Below, piece by piece: positions 58,187 to 64,000 of a stretch of DNA of 64,000 nt. Each line of letters begins with the position of its first letter. Within the stretch, counting starts at the first letter, position 1. The stretch is from NCBI GenBank assembly GCA_025355465.1, contig JANXZO010000024.1:95336-159335 (forward strand), read 5' to 3'. The stretch is from Bacteroidales bacterium. Its GTDB lineage: Bacteria; Bacteroidota; Bacteroidia; Bacteroidales; FEN-979. A program made the position numbers and the translations under genes. The notes below the pieces were generated by a model. That model did not search any database and was not told the origin of the DNA. It saw only the letters and a list, made by a program, of their open reading frames with translations.

Positions 58187-59464
58187 TCAGGGACGGAAAA
58201 GTTTTTCCATTGTCGAGAGGTCCGGACGATATTTTACTTTTCGTTGACGTTCATATTCGACTATTGCCTGGCCCAGCTGTTTCATGAACGGAAACCCGAT
58301 GGTTTTATATTCGTATTTTCCGTCGTTCAGGATTTCATCGTTGTTGACATAGATGGTTGCCGAGAGAAAAAATTCGATCCGGTTCGCGAAATCAGTGTAA
58401 TAGGCACAGTCGCTCAGGAAGCCGAATGATTGTCCGACAATGTTGAAAATCCTGATATTTTCCGGAATCAGCGCATCTTCCTCGCAGCCATAGAACAGGT
58501 AATTTGTATATGTTTCCCAGTAATCCCTCTTTATCCTGAAAGCCGGGATCTCGGTTTCGGCCGGTCGCAGGGCAAGCTGCCGGCGAATGAAATCAAGATC
58601 AGGCAGCGTGATGTTCCACTGTTTATTTACCGGGAAGATCTCCGGGAAGATAACGCGTTTAAGTATGTCGTCAACCATAAAAAGCGACAGATAATTTCTC
58701 TTCGAGAAATCCATTCCACGCTTGATCAAATGGTTTCGCTCGTCGAGATAGCCCTTGCCGACCACCATGTTTTTCAGCGGCCGGGGATATACCTCGCTGT
58801 TGTATTGCGGCGCCTGCCGGTAAATGGCAGCACCCTTGTTGTCGAAAAAGGTAAACCCGCCGGTGTGGCGGTTGGCAACGGAGTCGCAAACACTGAATCG
58901 CTGAATGATGCGGCTGTTGATATACCCAAGGTCCCACATCCTGTGGTTTATTTCCCGCTGACCCAGAAATTCGTAAAGCCGGTTGTAGGCTTCGTTATCG
59001 CTCACAACAAGCGCTTCGGTTATGGTGGAACTGATGGTCAGGACCGAATCGAGGGTGAAATGATCCTTTCGGGAAGGGACCTGGCATCGAAAGGAAGAAT
59101 CAGATATATAGGGAGATTCTTTTGTAAGGCCGGGAACCTTCACGGAGTTCAGCTTTTCGAGCGACAGGAGCGACAGGGGCAGCTTAACCATACTGGCGGG
59201 ACTGATGAATTCGCCTGAAAGGTTCCGGTAACTATAGGTGGTTAACTTCGGCCGGTTATTTTTGTCGCGGTCAACCTGCGTGAAAATGATCTGTATCCTG
59301 TATTTTGCAGGATTTGAAAAGAGATAATGGTAACCGGGCAGCTTATCGTGGATAAATCTGGCGAGGAAACCTTTTCCGTCGCCTGGCAATGGTTGTGCAA
59401 AAGAGAGATGAAAGAACAGGTTCAGAAAAATTGCGACACCGGCCAGCAACCTCCACTTATACAT
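58187..59464 (-). CDS. Class A beta-lactamase-related serine hydrolase, lacking a clear KTG motif
   Basis: Exported protein of 425 residues; signal peptide MYKWRLLAGVAIFLNLFFHL then SFAQ. The acylation motif S91-M-V-K94 (SPASMVKLPL) and S155-D-N157 (VVSDNEAYNRLYEFLG) match class A serine beta-lactamases and penicillin-interacting hydrolases. The third motif K-T-G is not seen; the C-terminal region has only YKTIGFPF. The chain is about 150 residues longer than resistance enzymes. It more likely acts on peptidoglycan or an amide. The start at 59464 overlaps the permease stop by 8 bases; an earlier ATG at 59500 would remove the signal peptide from its terminal place. Confidence 0.75.
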   Translation of the reverse strand: MYKWRLLAGVAIFLNLFFHLSFAQPLPGDGKGFLARFIHDKLPGYHYLFSNPAKYRIQIIFTQVDRDKNNRPKLTTYSYRNLSGEFISPASMVKLPLSLLSLEKLNSVKVPGLTKESPYISDSSFRCQVPSRKDHFTLDSVLTISSTITEALVVSDNEAYNRLYEFLGQREINHRMWDLGYINSRIIQRFSVCDSVANRHTGGFTFFDNKGAAIYRQAPQYNSEVYPRPLKNMVVGKGYLDERNHLIKRGMDFSKRNYLSLFMVDDILKRVIFPEIFPVNKQWNITLPDLDFIRRQLALRPAETEIPAFRIKRDYWETYTNYLFYGCEEDALIPENIRIFNIVGQSFGFLSDCAYYTDFANRIEFFLSATIYVNNDEILNDGKYEYKTIGFPFMKQLGQAIVEYERQRKVKYRPDLSTMEKLFRP

Positions 59465-60785
59465 GTTCAGTGTGTCCTTTCCTGGAAAGAAAATAAACAA
59501 CCAGGCCGGTCAGGGTTATGGCAATTCCGGCAATTGATTCAGCTGGCCGGTAGATGAATCCATAGGTCAGAATCCAGATGTTTATAAGCAGGAAAAACCC
59601 CGGCAGCCAGGGGTAACCGAAGTGGCCTGCCGGTTTCTCTCCGGGAGCCAGCCGGTAGCGGTATATAAAAACCCCGAGCACGGTGATGAAGGTAAACAGA
59701 TTCAGGGTGAACCCGACAAAGACAATGACCTGTTCGAAAGTTGAGGTAATGATGAAAAAAATGGAGATCAGGCATTGCAGAAAGATCGCCACATAAGGAA
59801 CATCGTTCTTTTTCCTGGCCAGCCAGCGCAGCAGCGGATAATCCTCGCCGATTACATGATAAACCCGCGGGCCTACGATGATCATTGAGCTGACAGAGGA
59901 GATCAGGAGAAAGGAGATGATCATTCCGAAGACTGAGCCGGCCGATTGACCCAGGATCTTCTGGGTGAATACAAACCCCACCTCTATTTTTCCTGCAATT
60001 TCCGGGATGGGCACTGCATACAGGAAGATAAAATTGATGAGCAGGTAGAGCAATACCACGAAACCGGTGCCCATAATGAGACTGCGGGCAATGTTCTTTT
60101 CAGGATTTTTTATCTCGCTGAGAATGTAGGCGGCAGCGTTCCATCCGGAATAGGCAAAGGAGACGAAGAACATCGAGATGGCAAATGGCGGGCTAATAAT
60201 CTCACGCCATGCTTGTTTGCCCGGAAGAAAGCTCAATCCGGCATTTTTTCCGTAAATAAGTCCGAGTGCGAAAAGAAGGAGGATGAACGAAATTTTGAGG
60301 ATGGTCATGGTGTTCTGGAAGATGGCGCCCATCTGTTTGTTTGAACCGTGCAGCACGGTGAGAAACAGGACCAGCAGGATGGCCAGCAATACCGGCATGT
60401 TCAGATGGCCCAGCACATCGGGAAAATAGGGGGTGAGGTCAATGGAGCTTGTGAAATACCGGCCAAAAGCGATGGCGGCTGCGGCTACGGGAGCTGCAAA
60501 TCCAACCGTGATGGATATCCATCCGGCGAGGAAACCGAGAGCCGGGTGATAGATCCGGCTCAGAAAGTTATACTCTCCGCCCGACCGGGGAAAGCGCAGA
60601 CTTAATTCGGAATAGGAAAAGGCGCCGCAAAGAGCCACCACTCCGCCAAGCAGCCATAGCAGCAGCAGCGAAAAACCCGAGGAGATACCCATCACCTGGA
60701 AGCCGAGACTGGTGAAAACCCCGGTGCCGATCATGTTGGCAATCACCACGGATGTGGCTGTGAGCAAACCGAATTTATTTTTCAT
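59457..60785 (-). CDS. APC superfamily amino acid permease
   Basis: Transporter of 442 residues with about 12 transmembrane helices. The unwound first helix carries ATSVVIANMIGTGVFTSLGF, the usual substrate-binding GTG motif of the LAT/APC type, and GGVVALCGAFSYSELSLRFP with the conserved Glu follows; FVSFAYSGWNAAAYILSEIK is the sixth-helix block. The transported amino acid cannot be told. It overlaps both neighbours (11 bases with the upstream lipoprotein, 8 with the downstream hydrolase), indicating one translationally coupled unit. Confidence 0.92.
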   Translation of the reverse strand: MKNKFGLLTATSVVIANMIGTGVFTSLGFQVMGISSGFSLLLLWLLGGVVALCGAFSYSELSLRFPRSGGEYNFLSRIYHPALGFLAGWISITVGFAAPVAAAAIAFGRYFTSSIDLTPYFPDVLGHLNMPVLLAILLVLFLTVLHGSNKQMGAIFQNTMTILKISFILLLFALGLIYGKNAGLSFLPGKQAWREIISPPFAISMFFVSFAYSGWNAAAYILSEIKNPEKNIARSLIMGTGFVVLLYLLINFIFLYAVPIPEIAGKIEVGFVFTQKILGQSAGSVFGMIISFLLISSVSSMIIVGPRVYHVIGEDYPLLRWLARKKNDVPYVAIFLQCLISIFFIITSTFEQVIVFVGFTLNLFTFITVLGVFIYRYRLAPGEKPAGHFGYPWLPGFFLLINIWILTYGFIYRPAESIAGIAITLTGLVVYFLSRKGHTEHV

Positions 60786-61983
60786 TACAGTTCAGGATTT
60801 TGCGCTTTGCCAGCAGGAGGTTCGTTTCGTTGAACTTTACATTGTAGCCGATACGGAATGGTACCGGGTGCGGTTGTTCCTGGTCGGCATAGGCCTTCTC
60901 CAGGGCCGGTTGAAATTTATGTTCAAAACGGTCGATGGTTTTCGTGTAGGTGCCGAAAAGACTGATGTCCCACGTTGCAGGTTTAAAGGAGGTATAGGGA
61001 ATTCCGGAATCATCCTGCAGGATCAACCCTGAAGTGCCGAGCAGGTAATTGCGCATGGTCCGGAATCCGGTATTGAACATCAGGTAGGAGGCCGCTTTCA
61101 GAAAGCAGTTCTGGGCTCCGAATCCTTTGACAAAAGCGAGCATTTCGCCATGCTTCTTAAGATTTTCATCCGACAGGTCGAAAGAGAGGTAATAGACCGA
61201 CTGGTTCTTTTGCAGCAACGAGTCACAAAAATCCACCCGCACCCCCACCGGCGACTGGGAGGCATTGCATTCCAGGGGTGATCCTGCGCTGTCGAGCGAA
61301 AAGTAGGTGATTCCGCGAATCAGGTGGTGGGTTCGTTTTACATAAAAGGCGATCAGGGGCAGGGTACCGTCGAGGGTTGACTGATTCAGGTCTTTCTGCA
61401 TGCTTTCGGTTCTGAAAAAACCGAGTCTGTTGGAGAAATAGAGTGCAGAGCGGATTTTCTCCAGGTAATTCAGCAATTCGGTTTTCGGAAGGGTGTCGCA
61501 ACGCAGGAATTTTCCAATGGGTTCAAGTCCGACCAGAATGTAGTTTCTGCAATCGGGAAAAAAGGTGTTGGCATAGAGGAAATCGGCGCCTGCAAAAGGA
61601 TAGAAAAGCGTGCCGGTATCGGTTGACTCAGCAGCCATGTTCTTCTTCCGCCAGCTGGTGATGGGGTCTATCTTCTGTTTTACGACGAGGCTCCAGTCCT
61701 GCGCTACCTGGGTGCGGTAGACCTGATGGTCATAATCGGTCACCTTTTTATTTGTATAGGCAGCGGGTCTCAACCCTGCAATGATGCTGGAAAGGTCGTT
61801 GGCCAGCGTGTCGAAGGAAGGACGGGCTGAATCGGCGGGTTGCGTTGCCTCATTGTTCAACCGTTCGGCTGCCTCCTTTGCGAGCGTTGCCTCGGTAGAA
61901 GAGCCGCCGCAGGAGATGAAGAGGATGGAGGAAACCAGGATCAGCGTTGAAAGCCGGCGTGGGAAAGATGAACTATTTTGCAT
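60775..61983 (-). CDS. Lipoprotein of unknown function
   Basis: Lipoprotein of 402 residues; signal MQNSSSFPRRLSTLILVSSI then LFISC as lipobox. A short Ser/Ala-rich linker leads to a mainly soluble domain with blocks such as GTLFYPFAGADFLYANTFFP, YILVGLEPIG and SVYYLSFDLSD. I recall similar uncharacterised Bacteroidota proteins but know no function. It is first of a three-gene overlapping unit with an APC permease and a serine hydrolase. A minus-strand TACTTTTG box at 62004-62011 may be its promoter. Confidence 0.65.
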   Translation of the reverse strand: MQNSSSFPRRLSTLILVSSILFISCGGSSTEATLAKEAAERLNNEATQPADSARPSFDTLANDLSSIIAGLRPAAYTNKKVTDYDHQVYRTQVAQDWSLVVKQKIDPITSWRKKNMAAESTDTGTLFYPFAGADFLYANTFFPDCRNYILVGLEPIGKFLRCDTLPKTELLNYLEKIRSALYFSNRLGFFRTESMQKDLNQSTLDGTLPLIAFYVKRTHHLIRGITYFSLDSAGSPLECNASQSPVGVRVDFCDSLLQKNQSVYYLSFDLSDENLKKHGEMLAFVKGFGAQNCFLKAASYLMFNTGFRTMRNYLLGTSGLILQDDSGIPYTSFKPATWDISLFGTYTKTIDRFEHKFQPALEKAYADQEQPHPVPFRIGYNVKFNETNLLLAKRKILNCNEK

Positions 61984-62123
61984 CGGAGAACATAATATCG
62001 TGGCAAAAGTATAACAAATTTAATTCTTCCGCGAAGTTGCTTTCCGATCGATCAGAGAATGGCAGTCGGCTATGGGAGGATCAACAAATTTTACGCGAAT
62101 GGTTTTATAATGGGAAATATTTG

Positions 62124-62131
62124 TAAATTTG
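62124..62131 (+). promoter_or_regulatory. -7 promoter element for tRNA-Pro
   Basis: TAAATTTG matches TAnnTTTG exactly, 52 bases before the mature tRNA 5' end; a TTTT at 62103-62106 may act as -33 box. Confidence 0.5.
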
Positions 62132-62183
62132 CGCCCTCAAACCGGGATAAAAGCCGGTGAAGGCCAGGTTAAAACTGGATATT

Positions 62184-62257
62184 CGGGGCGTGGCGCAGTT
62201 GGCTAGCGTACTTGCATGGGGTGCAAGGGGTCGGAAGTTCGAGTCTTCTCGCCCCGA
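62184..62257 (+). tRNA. tRNA-Pro (anticodon GGG)
   Basis: A complete cloverleaf of 74 bases: 7-pair acceptor stem CGGGGCG/CGCCCCG, D stem GCGC/GCGT, anticodon stem CTTGC/GCAAG enclosing loop ATGGGGT with anticodon GGG at 62218-62220, a 5-base variable loop and T stem GGAAG/CTTCT with TTCGAGT loop. The discriminator base is A and the terminal CCA is not encoded (the DNA continues CAA). It reads CCC and CCU proline codons. Confidence 0.97.
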
Positions 62258-62301
62258 CAAAACAAAAGCCCTTTCGTTTTTACGAAAGGGCTTTTGTTTT
62301 G
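62258..62301. terminator. Bidirectional terminator after tRNA-Pro
   Basis: A perfect 20-base stem (62258-62277 with 62282-62301, core AAAAGCCCTTTCGT/ACGAAAGGGCTTTT) with a T4 loop starts directly after the tRNA. Its A/T-rich flanks give U-tracts on both strands, so it also serves the convergent 366-residue gene. Confidence 0.93.
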
Positions 62302-62331
62302 TCCGCGAAGCGAGTTAGGACCCCTCCTTGA

Positions 62332-63432
62332 TCAATTTTTTCCTTTCTTCGTATTCTCTTTGCTATCCATTAATTGGAATTTTGTCAATGAGGAAATTAA
62401 CTTCATTTCAGATTTAAGATTTTCGACGTTAATGTCTTCAACAAATTCATTTTTAAGAGCTTCTCCAACTTCTTTTTTATATTCTTTTGGCTTCATCTTG
62501 CCAGAATGGAATTTTTTCAACTCCGCTGTAATCTGTTGAAATGTCGGCAATTTCTGAATGTTATCAAGCATTATATTGTACATGGAGGTGTCATGATCCA
62601 ATGTGATTTGCTTAATCTTTTTAACAGATAAAGGTTCTAATTGCAGATTATTTGCGGTTTTAGTCAGCACCTTTTTCATTTCGCCATTCCTCAATTCCAC
62701 CTGAACATCACCGTTTCCAATTGTCAACTGTGTCACTTGTTTCAGTGTAATGTTCCCATCTTCAACATATACAATGACATTATTAAGCATTTCGGTAACC
62801 CATGTGTCTAAAAAGGTTCTTTCGCTTTTCTTATATAGAAACCGTGAAATGAAATTGATCGGGTAAAATATTTTATCGTAATATCGGTCTTGAGTTATGA
62901 GACGAAAATGAAACTTTTTGAATAAATCTTGCTTAGAATAGCAATAGTTAATATCGTCAGCAAATACATTTCTTATCTGTTTTATATACTTGTCTTGAAA
63001 AGCCTTTTCTTTTTTCGAGATTGGAATTTCCACATCGTTCTCGAATTCGTTGATTTCATCTTTTTGAGGATCAACAGGACTGTTATCATCTATATAGTTC
63101 TGTAAAAATTCCTTATACTGATACAGGGCACTTTTCCAATTTTGAATGTATTTTAGTGATTTCTTCAATTTAACTTCAATGTTTTCTCTGGACAATTCAT
63201 CAGTTGCTGTGTCAATAATCTCGATCATATCTTCTGAATTACCACGACTAACTGCATTTCTGAGAACGGAAAATAAATTTATTTTTTCATCATCCCCATT
63301 TGAATAGATATCTAAACATCTGTCAGCAGCAGCGATATAATCACAATAGGATTTAGCTGTTGGAATCGGATACCTCATAGTTTCGACAAACCAGTTAACA
63401 AATTCTGTTTGTAATAAAATTTCTTTTTTCAT
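62332..63432 (-). CDS. Unrecognised protein in AT-rich patch
   Basis: Protein of 366 residues from the ATG at 63432 (MKKEILLQTEFVNWFV); the open frame extends to 63489, into the upstream gene. The N-terminal 35 residues have the pattern F..W......PxxTAxSY..YI.A...L, like the small helical modules at the start of some restriction-linked or mobile-element proteins; residues 90-120 are helical and acidic linkers follow. A beta-rich part (NVIVYVEDGNITLKQVTQL, GNGDVQVELRNGEMKKVL) precedes a charged helical tail. No catalytic motif is evident. GC content is far below that of the rest of the window, suggesting transfer. It is the second gene of a two-gene unit. Confidence 0.55.
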   Translation of the reverse strand: MKKEILLQTEFVNWFVETMRYPIPTAKSYCDYIAAADRCLDIYSNGDDEKINLFSVLRNAVSRGNSEDMIEIIDTATDELSRENIEVKLKKSLKYIQNWKSALYQYKEFLQNYIDDNSPVDPQKDEINEFENDVEIPISKKEKAFQDKYIKQIRNVFADDINYCYSKQDLFKKFHFRLITQDRYYDKIFYPINFISRFLYKKSERTFLDTWVTEMLNNVIVYVEDGNITLKQVTQLTIGNGDVQVELRNGEMKKVLTKTANNLQLEPLSVKKIKQITLDHDTSMYNIMLDNIQKLPTFQQITAELKKFHSGKMKPKEYKKEVGEALKNEFVEDINVENLKSEMKLISSLTKFQLMDSKENTKKGKN

Positions 63433-63449
63433 AATGGCTAAAGTTTTAA

Positions 63450-63800
63450 TTAGTTCATGTATAGATGATTGGTAAAGGCAGTTGAACAATCCTTTTTGAG
63501 CTTATTAGAAATACTCGAATAAACAAACCGTTCAATTGGAGTCAGTAGATCAATGTCCACATTGCTGTCTCTTTGGCTTTTTACTTCATCTGTTTTCTTA
63601 ACGAATTGCAGATAGGTTAAATTCTCACAAAATTCAAAACTGATACAATTCGTTTCCAGTTCATTTGAAATGTAAAAAACCAATGCTGTCTTTAGTTCGG
63701 TTTTTTTCGAATTGCAATGAGTGTAAGTTATACCAATGCAAAGTACTTCATTTAAGGTAAACTTAACCCATCGGTCAGGTAGAAAGATTGTCTTTTTCAT
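63450..63800 (-). CDS. Unrecognised small protein in AT-rich patch
   Basis: Protein of 116 residues (MKKTIFLPDRWVKFTLNEVL) with alternating short strands in the first 75 residues and a helical end (TPIERFVYSSISNKLKKDC). It has no signal peptide, transmembrane helix or motif I know. The downstream gene starts 17 bases after its stop, so they form a unit. A perfect 14-base palindrome covers the leader directly in front of the start codon. Base composition is strongly AT-rich like its partner. Confidence 0.5.
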   Translation of the reverse strand: MKKTIFLPDRWVKFTLNEVLCIGITYTHCNSKKTELKTALVFYISNELETNCISFEFCENLTYLQFVKKTDEVKSQRDSNVDIDLLTPIERFVYSSISNKLKKDCSTAFTNHLYMN

Positions 63801-63801
63801 G

Positions 63802-63815
63802 TCTAAAATTTTAGA
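63802..63815. promoter_or_regulatory. Perfect palindrome in the leader of the two-gene cassette
   Basis: TCTAAAATTTTAGA is a 14-base perfect palindrome that ends 1 base before the start codon of the 116-residue gene. Half of it (ATTTTAGA) recurs at 63824-63831. It could be a self-regulatory operator or block translation. Confidence 0.4.
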
Positions 63816-63861
63816 TTTATGGAATTTTAGATATATCCACTTATTGAATAAAATATAAATA

Positions 63862-64000
63862 GTAACTGTTCACCCCCTACAAATATAGGGCATTAATTTG
63901 GGAAAGGGAATGAAGTGGGTTGAGGTTGTTTTTGATTGCGGTGTCAATAACGGATCGCAGGATTGCAAAAGATTCTGCGCCGGAGAAAGATTTGAACTGG
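63862..64000 (-). mobile_element. End of an IS66-like insertion sequence, partial
   Basis: The minus strand carries the last 40 codons of a transposase frame (63877-63999; GAESFAILRSVIDTAIKNNL followed by NPLHSL), which matches the C-terminal helix block of IS66-family transposases (GA-x-x-x-A-x-x-x-S-x-I-x-TA-x-x-N-x-x-NP). The outer boundary is probably at GTAACTGTTCACCCC (from 63862), as IS66 ends begin with GTAA. The rest lies beyond the window, so intactness cannot be judged. Confidence 0.5.

Noticed and set aside
58430..59218. A 262-codon open frame opposite the serine hydrolase
   Set aside because: The opposite strand codes for SxxK and SDN motifs in order with a signal peptide, so this frame is a shadow.
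58187..59464. Antibiotic-resistance beta-lactamase
   Set aside because: Only two of the three motifs are present and the chain is far too long; a resistance role is not supported.
62258..62301. The 20-base hairpin considered as an attachment site core
   Set aside because: Its symmetric stem with A/T tracts is explained fully as a bidirectional terminator; an attachment repeat would be expected within the tRNA 3' end and cannot be seen without the far side.

Overview
The window reads as chromosomal DNA of a Bacteroidota bacterium. Evidence: several proteins end in type IX secretion (T9SS) sorting domains, there is a PorP/SprF-family protein beside a giant PKD/CHU_C-type adhesin, LruC and DUF4271 proteins are present, Shine-Dalgarno sequences are mostly weak, and promoters fit the phylum's -7 element TAnnTTTG. 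Icd, aconitase and acetyl-CoA synthetase point to a working oxidative or partial TCA cycle. I cannot place it below phylum with confidence; it looks like a free-living, polymer- or protein-degrading member. Coding density is high and no gene-free stretch exceeds about 270 bases.

Layout. 1-3.4 kb (minus): a cut-off outer-membrane porin and a two-component system (kinase plus LuxR-type regulator). 3.4-12.8 kb: M1 aminopeptidase and MFS transporter (plus), an LruC-domain lipoprotein (minus), then mnmA, an M28 peptidase and a GtrA protein (plus). 12.8-19.7 kb (minus): a nine-gene run panB, rluA-like, DUF4271, hemD, rnpA, yidD, S41 protease, cdd, chaN-like. 19.7-30 kb: a lipoprotein, dnaK, two related T9SS cargo proteins, an unknown exported protein and a small lipoprotein. 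30.1-38.7 kb: the 2480-residue PKD protein and its PorP/SprF neighbour, closed by a strong terminator. 38.7-48.9 kb: central carbon metabolism (icd, acnA, acs) and a 1529-residue adenylation-to-acetyltransferase fusion. 48.9-54.4 kb: a T9SS protein, two short-chain dehydrogenases, a DUF1214 protein and a sulfotransferase. 54.4-62 kb (minus): endonuclease IV, a C10 cysteine peptidase with T9SS tail, and a tightly overlapping trio (lipoprotein, APC permease, serine hydrolase). 62.2-64 kb: tRNA-Pro(GGG), immediately followed by a strongly AT-rich patch with two unrecognised genes and the end of an IS66-like transposase, most likely the edge of an integrated island.

Most notable: the adenylation/kinase-like/GNAT fusion; an acetyl-CoA synthetase that lacks about 40 core residues exactly at a short repeat; in-frame microsatellites inside two neighbouring enzyme genes; a sigma-54-like signal with a TGTCA-N6-TGACA palindrome before dnaK; and the unknown two-gene cassette beside tRNA-Pro. 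All assignments come from reading motifs; no database search was run.
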